DNA of 64,000 nt from assembly GCA_903642225.1 (NCBI GenBank), contig CAHJWI010000019.1, positions 1-64,000 on the forward strand. The letters are read 5' to 3'. The notes under the pieces were generated by a model, which made no database searches, had not been told where the DNA came from, and saw only the letters and a list, made by a program, of their open reading frames with translations. The translations under genes were made by a program, and so were the position numbers. Shown piece by piece: positions 45,076 to 53,919 of the stretch. The stretch is from Acidobacteriaceae bacterium. GTDB taxonomy: Bacteria; Acidobacteriota; Terriglobia; Terriglobales; Acidobacteriaceae. Numbering within the stretch: position 1 is the stretch's first letter; every line of letters starts with the position of its first letter.

Positions 45076-46614
45076 ATGACATTCAACGGCACGCGCATCG
45101 CTGGCGCAATCGCGCTTGCACTCTGCTCAGGGCTCATCTCCTGCGATCGTCCAGCTGCGGAACCCGGCACGGTGGTCGTCGACATCGAGAACTCGCCGAC
45201 CAACCTCGATATCCGCATCGGGTCGGACGCGCAGGCCGAGCATATCGGCGCGCTGATCTTCGACTCCGTCGTGCGCAAGGACGAGCACTACAACCTGCAG
45301 CCATGGATCGCGGAGCGCTGGGAATGGCCAAACCCGCAGACACTTGTCTTGCACATCCGCGATGGTGCGCGCTTCCACGACGGCAAGCCGCTTGAAGCCG
45401 CGGACGTCGCCTGGTCTATCGACAGCATGCACAACGGGTCCATCGTCACCTCAAAAGCAGGCAACTTCGCCTCCGTCGATCATGCCGAATCACCCGATGC
45501 ACAGACATGCATCGTCCATCTCAAGCATCCAGACACGAGCCTGCTCTTCAACCTGTCAGACGGCTTGTCGGCGGTGGTGGAGCGCGGCACCGGCAAAGGC
45601 ATGGGTGATCATCCCGTCGGTTCCGGCCCTTTTCAATTCGTGTCTCAGGTGGAAGACAAGGAAGTCGTTCTGAGGCGAAACCCCGCGTATTGGGCGGGCG
45701 CGCCGCGCATTGAAAGCCTGCGATTTGCCGTTGTGCCAGACGGCATCACCCGCGCTCTTGAAGTGGAAAAGGGCTCAGCCGATGTGGCCAGCAACGCACT
45801 CACGGCCGACACTGTGTACGCCCTGCGAAAGATGCCAGGCCTCATCACGGAAGACCTGCCGGGATCGGTCGTGAACTACATCACCTTCAATGCAGCAGAC
45901 CCCCTCTTGCAAGACGCGCGCGTGCGGCAGGCATTCAGCTACAGCATCGACCGTCCCGCGATGATCCATGCACTGTGGCGCGACCACGCGCATCTGGCAG
46001 AAACGCTGCTGCCGCAGCAGCATTGGGCCGCCGCACAACTCGGCGAACTCTCCGCGTACACCCACAACATCGCCAAGGCAAAAGCCCTGCTGGACGCCGC
46101 CGGTTACAAGCCGGATGCGCACGGCATACGCCTGCGCCTGACGCTGAAGAGTTCTACCGACGAAACCATGCGCCTCGTGGCCGCCGTCGTGCAGCAGCAG
46201 GTTCGCGAAGCCGGCATCGAGCTGAGCCTGCGGCAAAATGAGTTCGGTACTTTTTACGCCGACATTACCAAGGGCGCATTTCAGATCTACATTCTGCGCT
46301 GGCTGGGAGCGAACGAGGACCCGGACATCTTCCGCTATGCCTATGCGACAGAGAGCATGCCACCGAAGGGGAGTAACCGCGGACACTACTCAAACGCGCA
46401 AGTGGATGCCCTGCTCGCGCAAGCGACGGCGGAGCCGGACGAGGGCCAGCGGCGAGCGATTGACCTGCAAGTCCAGCAGATTTTGAGTGCGGACGAGCCC
46501 TCTGTGGTGCTCTGGTCGCTGGACAACGTGGTCGTTCATTCGCGGCGATTGCACGGTGTTCGGCCTACTTCTTCGGGCACCTTTGACTGGTTGCGAACGG
46601 CGACGCTCGATTGA
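45076..46614 (+). CDS. ABC transporter substrate-binding lipoprotein, family 5 (peptide/MppA-like)
   Basis: Periplasmic binding protein of 512 residues with a lipoprotein signal (IALALCSGLISC, lipidated Cys23). SBP_bac_5 features are clear: WEWPNPQTLVLHIRDGARFHDGKPLEAADVAWSID, VGSGPFQFVSQ and DARVRQAFSYSIDRPAM. Such proteins bind oligopeptides; MppA binds murein tripeptide. Coupling to anmK suggests murein peptides as ligand, by context only. No permease or ATPase genes are nearby, so it must share a transporter encoded elsewhere. Confidence 0.85.
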   Translation: MTFNGTRIAGAIALALCSGLISCDRPAAEPGTVVVDIENSPTNLDIRIGSDAQAEHIGALIFDSVVRKDEHYNLQPWIAERWEWPNPQTLVLHIRDGARFHDGKPLEAADVAWSIDSMHNGSIVTSKAGNFASVDHAESPDAQTCIVHLKHPDTSLLFNLSDGLSAVVERGTGKGMGDHPVGSGPFQFVSQVEDKEVVLRRNPAYWAGAPRIESLRFAVVPDGITRALEVEKGSADVASNALTADTVYALRKMPGLITEDLPGSVVNYITFNAADPLLQDARVRQAFSYSIDRPAMIHALWRDHAHLAETLLPQQHWAAAQLGELSAYTHNIAKAKALLDAAGYKPDAHGIRLRLTLKSSTDETMRLVAAVVQQQVREAGIELSLRQNEFGTFYADITKGAFQIYILRWLGANEDPDIFRYAYATESMPPKGSNRGHYSNAQVDALLAQATAEPDEGQRRAIDLQVQQILSADEPSVVLWSLDNVVVHSRRLHGVRPTSSGTFDWLRTATLD

Positions 46615-46678
46615 CTTGTTCCGACGGTCTTCGTACACTTTGGAAGGTCACCCCGGCGCGCCTGCGCTGTATACGTGA

Positions 46679-46752
46679 TGCCTCTTCGTTCAACGGTAGG
46701 ACAGTCGGTTCTGATCCGATCAATCGGGGTTCGAATCCCTGAGAGGCAACCA
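46679..46752 (+). tRNA. tRNA-Gln(CTG)
   Basis: A 74-nt cloverleaf: acceptor TGCCTCT/AGAGGCA (7 bp), D arm with AACGGTAGG, anticodon stem GTCGG/CCGAT with loop TTCTGAT (46709-46715) giving anticodon CTG at 46711-46713, T arm with GGTTCGAATCC, and an encoded 3' CCA (46750-46752). The TGCCTCT start without a G1 and the discriminator A fit a tRNA-Gln. Confidence 0.93.
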
Positions 46753-46816
46753 ACTTCTTTGCAGTCGTTTGAAGCGAAAAGTTGAAGCAGCGCATCCAGT
46801 ACTGCGGTACAAGTTG

Positions 46817-47230
46817 ATGATTTATCTGACCCGCAAAGCCGAATTCTCCTCCGCACACTTCTATTTCAACCCCCTGTGGACACCCGACCAGAACCTGGCC
46901 GCATTTGGCAAGTGCGCGAACCCGAACGGGCACGGACACAACTACACGCTGGAGGTGACGGTGGCCGGTGAGGTCGATCCGGCGACCGGGTTCGTGGTCG
47001 ACCTGAAGCTGTTGAAGGACATCCTGGAGCGGGAGGTGGTCTCCGTGTACGACCACCATCACCTGAACCACGAGGTCCCGGAGTTTGCGGCCACCAACCC
47101 GACGACGGAGAACATCGCTGTGGCAATCTGGACGCGGCTGGATGGAAAAATTCCGAACGCGAGGCTCCACCGCGTGCGGGTGTACGAGATGGCCGACCTG
47201 TTTGCCGACTTCTATGGTGAGACGGCTTGA
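46817..47230 (+). CDS. 6-pyruvoyl-tetrahydropterin synthase family protein (copy 1)
   Basis: 137-residue PTPS/QueD-fold enzyme starting MIYLTRKAEFSSAHF. Zinc ligands are the His of SSAHF and the pair in NGHGHNY; the catalytic Cys is in GKCANPNGHGH and the Asp-His pair in VYDHHHLN. The pattern GKCxNPNGHGHNY...DHxxL resembles mammalian PTPS more than short QueD. It makes 6-pyruvoyl- or 6-carboxy-tetrahydropterin from the FolE product. It overlaps copy 2 by 4 bp and sits near folE, so a tetrahydropterin or queuosine role is supported. Confidence 0.9.
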   Translation: MIYLTRKAEFSSAHFYFNPLWTPDQNLAAFGKCANPNGHGHNYTLEVTVAGEVDPATGFVVDLKLLKDILEREVVSVYDHHHLNHEVPEFAATNPTTENIAVAIWTRLDGKIPNARLHRVRVYEMADLFADFYGETA

Positions 47231-47691
47231 GCGCGTTGGTGCAGTTCACGCGGCGGTACAGGTTTTCCGCATCGCACCGGCTGCACGCACCCGGCATGAG
47301 TAACGAGCAGAATGCCGAGGTGTACGGCAAGTGCAACAACCGGTTTGGGCACGGGCACAACTACGCCGTTGAAATTACGGTGGCCGGACCGGTGGATGCT
47401 GAGACTGGGTTCGTTGTCGACATGGTGCAGATGGACGCGTTTGCCAGGCGCGAGATCGTCGATCGGTTCGATGAGACTCATCTGAATGCCGACCCCGTTT
47501 TTATGGGAGATTGCGTGCCAAGCACGGAGAATCTTGCGTACGAAATTGAGCGCGTCTTCAAGGCGGAGATGCCGAAGCTGGATGCGACCGGGAGATTGCG
47601 GCTGACGCGAGTGCGCATTGAAGAGACCGGGAACAACAGCTTCGAGCTGATGTGTGATGAACCGCAGAAGCAGTCGCGCGCGGCGTTATAA
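47227..47691 (+). CDS. 6-pyruvoyl-tetrahydropterin synthase family protein (copy 2, altered active site)
   Basis: 154-residue tandem paralog of the previous gene, with [38 protein letters not shown] close to animal PTPS. The zinc His and the catalytic Cys are kept, but the catalytic Asp-His pair of copy 1 (DHHHLN) reads DETHLN here, so the His is replaced by Glu. The TTG start at 47227 overlaps the previous stop. It may have a changed product or act as a partner of copy 1. Likely same transcript, with folE 118 bp downstream. Confidence 0.88.
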   Translation: MSALVQFTRRYRFSASHRLHAPGMSNEQNAEVYGKCNNRFGHGHNYAVEITVAGPVDAETGFVVDMVQMDAFARREIVDRFDETHLNADPVFMGDCVPSTENLAYEIERVFKAEMPKLDATGRLRLTRVRIEETGNNSFELMCDEPQKQSRAAL

Positions 47692-47809
47692 AACCGTACG
47701 CCGGGAGCACAAGCCAGAAATCGCGGGCCGGCCTGTATCGTATGGCAAAGGGGGCCGTCCTCTCCTGAGGCATGACCCTCCCCCACGCGAGTTACTGAGC
47801 GAAAGCCTG

Positions 47810-48442
47810 ATGATGAACGACGAGACGAAGAACGGAAGCTTGGCCGCAGCCCCGACGAAACCAGCATTGCTGGCGGAGGCGACGACGGAAGACATCTACC
47901 GCGAGCTGCTGCAGCGCGTGGGTGAGGATCCGACGCGCGATGGCCTGCTCAAGACACCGGATCGCATGAAGAAGTCGCTGGCTTTCCTGACCAGGGGCTA
48001 CAACCAGAGCCCAACGGAGATCCTGCGGGGAGCGCTCTTCGATGTCGACTATGACGAGATGGTGATCGTGCGGGACATCGAGTTTTATTCGTTGTGCGAG
48101 CACCACATGCTTCCCTTCTTCGGCCGGGCGCACGTGGCCTACATTCCCAAAGGTAAGGTCATTGGGCTGAGCAAGGTGGCGCGACTGGTAGACGTGTTTG
48201 CACGGCGGCTGCAGGTGCAGGAGCGACTTACGCGCCAGGTGGCGGATGCAATTGTAGAAGCCATCGACCCGAAGGGTGTTGCCGTAACGATGGAGGCACA
48301 ACACCTTTGCATGATGATGCGCGGCGTGGAAAAGCAGAGCAGCATGACGACAACGAGTGCGATGCTGGGGGCGTTCCGAACCAGTCCACAGACGCGCAAC
48401 GAGTTCCTGTCTTTGATCCGGCGGCCTGGGACATCTTTTTAG
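47810..48442 (+). CDS. folE: GTP cyclohydrolase I
   Basis: 210 residues. The zinc site is visible as Cys in [13 protein letters not shown], His in EHH and the second Cys in [43 protein letters not shown] and [13 protein letters not shown] are FolE blocks. It converts GTP to dihydroneopterin triphosphate, the substrate of PTPS. ATG 47810 (MMNDETKNG) is chosen; the upstream frame looks non-coding. Together with the two PTPS genes it forms a pterin cluster. Confidence 0.95.
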   Translation: MMNDETKNGSLAAAPTKPALLAEATTEDIYRELLQRVGEDPTRDGLLKTPDRMKKSLAFLTRGYNQSPTEILRGALFDVDYDEMVIVRDIEFYSLCEHHMLPFFGRAHVAYIPKGKVIGLSKVARLVDVFARRLQVQERLTRQVADAIVEAIDPKGVAVTMEAQHLCMMMRGVEKQSSMTTTSAMLGAFRTSPQTRNEFLSLIRRPGTSF

Positions 48443-48542
48443 GCACCGCCTTTGGGAGCACCGCGGGTACCGAGCGCGGGTTTGACGCTCGTGGTGAACA
48501 CGAAACGCTCGTTGGCGTACGATTCGGTGCGATGATGACCGG

Positions 48543-49016
48543 GTGAGCGCCGACGACATTATCGCAAGGCTCTCCCTGCAACCTCATCCTGAAGGTGGCT
48601 GGTACTCCCAGACATACCGTAGCGAGATCAGAGTCGATACGGATCGCGGCCCCAGAGTGGCCTCAACGGCGATCTACTTCCTGCTGCGGGACGATGAGTT
48701 TTCGGCGTTGCACCGCATCGGTTCGGATGAGGTGTGGCATTTCTACATGGGGTCTCCACTGCGGGTCGAGAGTATTTCACCGGAGGGCTCCGTCGAGCAT
48801 TTTGTGCTGGGCGGCGACCTGGCTGCGGGCGAGGTGTTGCAGGCGTGGGTGCCGGCGCGGCGGTGGTTCGGAGCCCGCCTGGTACGTGGCGGCTACGCAC
48901 TGGTCGGGTGTACGGTCGCGCCCGGCTTCGACTTTGCCGACTTCGAAATGGCAAGCCGGCAGGAGTTGCTGAGCACGTTTCCGCAGTGTGGCGATGTGAT
49001 ACACAGGCTTACATGA
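48543..49016 (+). CDS. DUF985 cupin-domain protein
   Basis: 157 residues, starting with GTG at 48543. LSLQPHPEGGWYSQTYRSE, AIYFLLRDDEFSALHRIGSDEVWHFYMGSPL and the C-terminal GYALVGCTVAPGFDFADFEMA are the DUF985/YML079w cupin family pattern: a beta-barrel that may bind a metal or small ligand. His in ALHRIGSDEVWHF would be the metal-binding cluster. Reaction unknown. It stands between folE and a VOC gene with no operon evidence. Confidence 0.85.
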   Translation: MSADDIIARLSLQPHPEGGWYSQTYRSEIRVDTDRGPRVASTAIYFLLRDDEFSALHRIGSDEVWHFYMGSPLRVESISPEGSVEHFVLGGDLAAGEVLQAWVPARRWFGARLVRGGYALVGCTVAPGFDFADFEMASRQELLSTFPQCGDVIHRLT

Positions 49017-49113
49017 AGTTGAACGCCTGACCCAAAGTGTCAACGACGAGCAGCTATTTGCACCTTTGCGCTTGGGACATACGTTCTTACAGACGATGAA
49101 TACAGGGGGCTAC

Positions 49114-49476
49114 ATGGCAACTATTACCGGCTTCGGCGGAGCATTTCTGAGAGCGAAAGATCCAAAGGCGCTGTACGCATGGTACGAGCAGCACCTGGGC
49201 CTGAAGCGGTCAAACGGTTCCTTCCCGTTTCCACCCGAGGGCCAACGTGCGGAGGTGGTGTTTGCGTTTTTCAAACAAGACGACGCTTACTTTCCCACGG
49301 AACAGAAGGCGATGATCAACCTGCAGGTGGATGACCTGGACGGCGTGCTTGACCGCCTGATTGCTGAAGGCGTGACTGTCGACGAGAAGCGTGACGTCTA
49401 CGATTTCGGCAAGTTCGGCTGGTTTACCGATCTGGAAGGAAACCGTGTGGAGCTGTGGCAGCCGATGGGAGACTAG
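49114..49476 (+). CDS. VOC family protein (glyoxalase/bleomycin-resistance-like)
   Basis: 120 residues. ATG 49114 follows AGGGGG. ITGFGGAFLRAKDPKALYAWYEQHLGL is the first VOC module, and INLQVDDLDGVLDRLIAEGVTVDEKR with GKFGWFTDLEGNRVELWQP is the second; the Glu of VELW and one upstream residue could hold a metal. Substrate unknown. Intact, unlike the VOC gene at 6482. Confidence 0.85.
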   Translation: MATITGFGGAFLRAKDPKALYAWYEQHLGLKRSNGSFPFPPEGQRAEVVFAFFKQDDAYFPTEQKAMINLQVDDLDGVLDRLIAEGVTVDEKRDVYDFGKFGWFTDLEGNRVELWQPMGD

Positions 49477-50138
49477 AGACACGGCACAGGCGCGGCAGTC
49501 ACACCCGTGCAAGGATTGTGAGCAGGCATCCGGCGGGTACCCACGGGGGTCAAGGCGGGCTGACGTGGCGAGGTTTTGCCGTCCGTCAGCAAACAGGGCC
49601 GCATTCAACGGCGCATGTCTAACGATGTATGACGCACTCGTTATCGGCACGGGTGCGGGCGGCTGAGCAGGCAGATCGACATATTAAAAACGCGGGGCCA
49701 GGTCACGACTCGATGGGCGCTGTGGCTTACTTCAAGCAGCGCATGCCGCTGTAGGGTGGAGCCACCAGAACGGGACGTGCCGGGTGGGAGATGACCCCGC
49801 GACGAGCGCGCTGGACAAGTACTGCAAGGCGCACGACCTTGACAACTTGTATGTGGTGGACGCGGCGTGCTTTGCAGTGCAAGCGCGGTCACCCGCGTTT
49901 AGCGATAGGTGCCGATGCAATCCGGGTGAGCGATCACCTGTTGCGGGAGCGGCTGAAGTAGCGCTAACACACCGGCTTGCCTGTGACCAGCACTCATAAG
50001 TTGCAGTCCGTCGCACTTGTGAGCGAATGGCTGCGATGAAAGACTTGGCAGGTCGCCACTGCGTGGTCTGCTTGTGCATGGGGCACGGACGGCGACCAAG
50101 CGGCTGGCACGACGTTATGCCTGTAACCAACGAGGACC
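49477..50138. other. gene-poor region with a decayed gene
   Basis: The 662 bp between the VOC gene and the flippase hold only the GMC remnant at 49625-49961. The flanks (49477-49624 and 49962-50138) show no gene, terminator or RNA that I can support. Confidence 0.5.
49625..49961 (+). pseudogene. GMC-family oxidoreductase remnant
   Basis: Two ends of a gene of more than 500 codons survive. At 49625 MYDALVIGTGAGG is the FAD-binding start of a GMC oxidoreductase, cut by TGA at 49664-49666. At 49760 the C-terminal part resumes in another frame: SHQNGTCRVGDDPATSALD, then KAHDLDNLYVVD, and after a further frameshift near 49898 LAIGADAIRVSDHLLRERL up to TAG at 49959-49961. Most of the middle is deleted. 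Relatives oxidise sugars or alcohols at the periplasmic side. The remnant shows at least a large deletion and one frameshift. Confidence 0.85.
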
Positions 50139-51605
50139 ATGGAACAGACGGCTAGCACGGAAGAGACTCTTGCCGCGCTAGCGGTGGGTTCCAGCGGACC
50201 GGCACGGTCTGGGAGCGCGCCGTCCCGTGCGGGTGGTGCGCTTGCTGCTGCAGAGGTTGCCGCAGACACGACGGCTGCGAGCGTGAACTACAGAACTCTC
50301 GAGTCCATGGCGATGAATGCCACGTTCTGGACGGTGTTGGACTATGGCGCAAGCACCCTGATGCGCGTTGTAAGCAGCCTGATTATGACGCGACTGCTGC
50401 TGCCGGCGGCCTTTGGCGAGGCAGGGCTGGTGATGACCTTGATTGTCGGCGTGACTCTGCTGTCGGACATCGGTCTTGCGCCGAGCGTGATCCAGAACAA
50501 GCGTGGTGATGAACCGGCGTTCCTGAATACAGTGTGGACGATCCAGGCAATGCGCGGTGCGGCGATCTGGGTGGTTGCACTGCTGCTGGCGTACCCGGCT
50601 TCGGTGTTTTACCGGGACCCGCACCTGCTGCGGGTGCTGCCTGTACTGGCGCTGATTACGGTGCTGAATGGCCTAAACGGTACCGGGTTGATCACGCTGT
50701 CGAAGCACATGGGCGTGAAGCGGCTGTTTTTGCTGGATTTTTCGACCCAACTGGTGTCGACGGCCGTGACGATTGGGCTGGCACTGTGGCTGCACAGCGT
50801 GTGGGCACTGGTGCTGGGAAACGTGGGAAGCAACGTGTATCGGCTTGTACTGAGCCACATGCGGAGTGTGGTGCCTGGTACACGGAATCGGTTCCAGCTG
50901 GATCGTTCTGCAGTGCGGGAGATTGTTCATTTTGGAAAGTGGATTTTTCTGGGGACTGCGGCTTTCTTCTTCGCGTCACAAGCGGACCGGCTGGTGCTGG
51001 GACGGCTAGTTAGCCTGACAACACTTGGTGTGTATTCCGTGGCATTTCAGATATCGGACATACCGCGCGCCGTGATCAATGCCTTCTCAAACAAGATCGG
51101 CCTGCCGTTTGCCAGCAAGCTGAACCACCTGCCGATGGATGAGTTTCGGACGCGGTTCCTGATGTACCGGCGATATGTACTGCTGGCGGGTGCGGTGCTG
51201 CTGAGCACAATGGTGGTGTGGGGTGGCTGGGTGATTACGAAGGTGTATCCGGCTCGGTTCCACGATGCGAGCTGGATGATACCGATTCTGGCGCTGGGGC
51301 TTTGGCATACGCTGCTGTACAACACGACGGCTCCGGCCATGCTGGCACGGGGTGTTGCCACATATAACGCCGGGGGCAACGCGCTGTACGCGGGGACGAT
51401 GCTGGTGGGGATTCCTCTGGCGTTCCACGCCTTTGGCCTGAGGGGGGCCATTGTGGCGATCGCCGCTGGTGACCTGCCGCTTTATTGCGTGACGCAGGCT
51501 GGTGCGGTGCGGCATGGGCTGAAGCCGCTGGTGCAGGATGCGGGGTTGACGGCGGTCTATATCGTGCTTCTGCTGGGTCAGTATGGCCTGCACAGATTGT
51601 TTTGA
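50139..51605 (+). CDS. polysaccharide flippase, Wzx/MATE-like
   Basis: Inner-membrane protein of 488 residues with about 12-14 helices, typical of the oligosaccharide flippase (polysaccharide_synt) superfamily. The first 60 residues are an Ala/Ser/Thr-rich hydrophilic extension before MNATFWTVLDYGASTLMRVVSSLIMTRLL. Later motifs GEAGLVMTLIVGVTLLSDIGLAPSVIQ and FGKWIFLGTAAFFFASQADRLVLGRLV match flippase families of the WzxC type. It should move lipid-linked oligosaccharide across the membrane for the locus that follows. Confidence 0.85.
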   Translation: MEQTASTEETLAALAVGSSGPARSGSAPSRAGGALAAAEVAADTTAASVNYRTLESMAMNATFWTVLDYGASTLMRVVSSLIMTRLLLPAAFGEAGLVMTLIVGVTLLSDIGLAPSVIQNKRGDEPAFLNTVWTIQAMRGAAIWVVALLLAYPASVFYRDPHLLRVLPVLALITVLNGLNGTGLITLSKHMGVKRLFLLDFSTQLVSTAVTIGLALWLHSVWALVLGNVGSNVYRLVLSHMRSVVPGTRNRFQLDRSAVREIVHFGKWIFLGTAAFFFASQADRLVLGRLVSLTTLGVYSVAFQISDIPRAVINAFSNKIGLPFASKLNHLPMDEFRTRFLMYRRYVLLAGAVLLSTMVVWGGWVITKVYPARFHDASWMIPILALGLWHTLLYNTTAPAMLARGVATYNAGGNALYAGTMLVGIPLAFHAFGLRGAIVAIAAGDLPLYCVTQAGAVRHGLKPLVQDAGLTAVYIVLLLGQYGLHRLF

Positions 51606-51643
51606 ATGCACATGGGATGGGAGCTTTTCAAAAGGTGAAGAAC

Positions 51644-52933
51644 ATGGGTGTAGACGGTTTGGGAGGTGAGCTGAACGCACATCAGATGCCCCGGCTCGCT
51701 TACCTGTTGAGCCGTTATCCCTATATTTCTCACACCTTCTTCCTGAACGAGGTGCTGGGCCTTCGCTCGCTGGGAGTTCATATTGAAACTGCGTCCGTCA
51801 ATCAGCCGGATCGTTCGACGGACCGGCTTTCAGACACCGAAAGAGAGGAGGCGAAAAGAACTCTGTATCTAAAAGGGGGCAGCAGGGCCGCCGCCGCGCT
51901 ACGGGTGCTCGGTATAACGTTGCGGAACCCCGGCGTGACTTTGCGCGGCATGCGCGCTGTTGTGGGGGTACCGAACCTGACGCTGGCAGGCCGTGCGTTG
52001 TGGATGGCATACCTGGCCGAAGGACTGCTGGTGGGGGACTGGATGCGGCGGCAGCGACTGGCGCACCTGCACGTACACTTTGGCGGAGCTGTGGCGAGTG
52101 TCGGCCTGCTCACCTCGGTTGCATGGAGAGTGCCGTACTCGCTAACGATCCACGGTCCGGAAGAGTTGCAGAACACGCAGAGCTATCACCTGAAAGACAA
52201 GTTGAGGCAGGCAAGCTTCGTCGTTTGCATCAGCGATTTCTGCCGCAGTCAGCTCATGCAGATCACGCCGGTTAGTGCATGGGCAAAGTTCACCGTGGTG
52301 CGCCTGGGTGTGCCAGCAGCACTGACGGACACAGCACCGATGGCGTGTGCGGCCGGTGCACCGGTGCAGTTGGTGTGCGTGGGCCGTCTTGTGCCAGAGA
52401 AGGGTCAGCACCTGTTACTGCGGTCGCTGGCGGCGCTTGTAGAGCGGGGCTTCGACGTTCGCCTGGTGCTTGCCGGTGATGGCGCGGACCGTGCGGGCCT
52501 TGAAGCAGAAGCGAGCAGGCTTGGAGTGAGCGGAAATGTGACATTCAAGGGTGCGACCGCCCACGCTGACACTTTGCAGCTCTGCGCAGAGGCCGATATT
52601 TTCGTCCTTGCGAGCTTTGCTGAAGGCATCCCGGTAGCGCTCATGGAAGCGATGGCGCTTGGGGTTCCATGCGTCAGCACAGCGGTCGCCGGCATTCCCG
52701 AGCTGATCCGCAGTGGGCAGGATGGGCTTCTTGTACCCCCTTCAAACCTCCGCGCGCTCACAGACGCGCTGGCTTCGCTGGTGGGCGATGCTGCATTGAG
52801 GCAGACCATGGGTCAGAGTGCCCGACTTCGTGTGAGAACCACGTATAACCTGGCGATCAACCAGCGGCAGCTTGCGGAGGTGTTTGTGCAAAAACTGGCA
52901 CCGCGTGAGGAGGAACTATGCGTACCGGCCTAA
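51644..52933 (+). CDS. glycosyltransferase family 4
   Basis: 429 residues. The N-terminal lobe (YLLSRYPYISHTFFLNEVLGL, LHVHFGG, VPYSLTIHGPEEL) and the C-terminal GT4 lobe with VGRLVPEKGQHLLLRSL, LAGDG and the E-x7-E motif in FAEGIPVALMEAMALGVP are clear. It transfers a sugar from a nucleotide-sugar to the growing repeat unit at the cytoplasmic face. ATG 51644 has AAGGTGA upstream. It overlaps the next gene by 16 bp. Confidence 0.9.
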   Translation: MGVDGLGGELNAHQMPRLAYLLSRYPYISHTFFLNEVLGLRSLGVHIETASVNQPDRSTDRLSDTEREEAKRTLYLKGGSRAAAALRVLGITLRNPGVTLRGMRAVVGVPNLTLAGRALWMAYLAEGLLVGDWMRRQRLAHLHVHFGGAVASVGLLTSVAWRVPYSLTIHGPEELQNTQSYHLKDKLRQASFVVCISDFCRSQLMQITPVSAWAKFTVVRLGVPAALTDTAPMACAAGAPVQLVCVGRLVPEKGQHLLLRSLAALVERGFDVRLVLAGDGADRAGLEAEASRLGVSGNVTFKGATAHADTLQLCAEADIFVLASFAEGIPVALMEAMALGVPCVSTAVAGIPELIRSGQDGLLVPPSNLRALTDALASLVGDAALRQTMGQSARLRVRTTYNLAINQRQLAEVFVQKLAPREEELCVPA

Positions 52934-53919
52934 CGGGCACCCAGCCGGATCTGTCGGTGCTGATTATCTCGTTCAACACGCTTGCCCTCACGCGCGAGTG
53001 CCTGAGCAGCGTGTACGCGGAGTCGGCCGGCTTGCTGGCTGAGGTGATCGTTGTGGACAATGCATCGCGCGACGGCTCGGCCGACATGATTGCCGCGGAG
53101 TTCCCGGATGTCGTGCTGGTGCGTAGTAACGTCAACCTGGGCTTTGGTAATGCGAACAACGTGGCGATGGAGCGAGCTCACGGGCGTTATTGGCTATTGC
53201 TGAATACCGATGCGTTTTTTCACGCCGGTTCGTTGCGGCGGGCGCTCGACCACATGGAGCAGAACCCCCGATGCGGCGTGGGTGGTGGAATGCAGGTAGG
53301 CAGGGACGGCGTGCCGCAGCCTGCATCGCACGCCTTTCACTCTGTGTGGAACGATGCGGCCGTGCTGACCGGGCTGGCGCACAAGTTCCCCCGCTCCCCA
53401 TGGTTTGCGCGGCTGGATCGCACGCACGCCGACCTGAGTGTGCCTGCAGAGGTGGACTGGCTTACCGGCGCCTTCTTAATCGTGCGACCGCAGACCGTGG
53501 CAGAGATCGGTATGTTTCACCGGGACTTCTTTCTGTATTACGAGGAGGTTGACCTGTGCCGTCGCGCCAAGGCCGCGGGTTGGCAGGTTTGCTACTGGCC
53601 GGATGTGGTGGTGACACACCTGGGCGGAGAGTCGTCGCGTACCGTAAAGACCGAGGAATTCTCCGCAGTTTCGGCACAGGTTACGCTTTGGCGCATGCGC
53701 AGCACCTTTCTGTATTACCGCAAACACCACGGCGACGGCGCATTGATTCAACGGTGGATGGAGACTGCGCTGTACACGGCAGGAGTGTGGCGCAACCGGC
53801 TTAGCCGTTCCGCAGCGCGCAAACTGCGGGCTGGAGAGTTTCAGAAATTGTTGCGGCTGTTGCGGCAGGCATGGGTTGAGACGGATGGCGGTCGTGTGTC
53901 GCCATCGCAGCCGTGGTAG
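52918..53919 (+). CDS. glycosyltransferase family 2
   Basis: 333 residues, GT-A fold. The nucleotide-binding start SVLIISFNTLALTRECLSSV, the VDNASRDGSADM motif, NLGFGNANNVAM and the N-T-D metal motif (LLLNTDAFF) fit the rhamnosyl/galactofuranosyl-transferase-like branch of GT2, and LTGAFLIVRPQTVAEIG with FFLYYEEVDLCRRAKAAGW is its conserved C-terminal block. GAGGAG precedes the ATG. It builds part of the exopolysaccharide repeat. Acceptor unknown. Confidence 0.9.
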   Translation: MRTGLTGTQPDLSVLIISFNTLALTRECLSSVYAESAGLLAEVIVVDNASRDGSADMIAAEFPDVVLVRSNVNLGFGNANNVAMERAHGRYWLLLNTDAFFHAGSLRRALDHMEQNPRCGVGGGMQVGRDGVPQPASHAFHSVWNDAAVLTGLAHKFPRSPWFARLDRTHADLSVPAEVDWLTGAFLIVRPQTVAEIGMFHRDFFLYYEEVDLCRRAKAAGWQVCYWPDVVVTHLGGESSRTVKTEEFSAVSAQVTLWRMRSTFLYYRKHHGDGALIQRWMETALYTAGVWRNRLSRSAARKLRAGEFQKLLRLLRQAWVETDGGRVSPSQPW

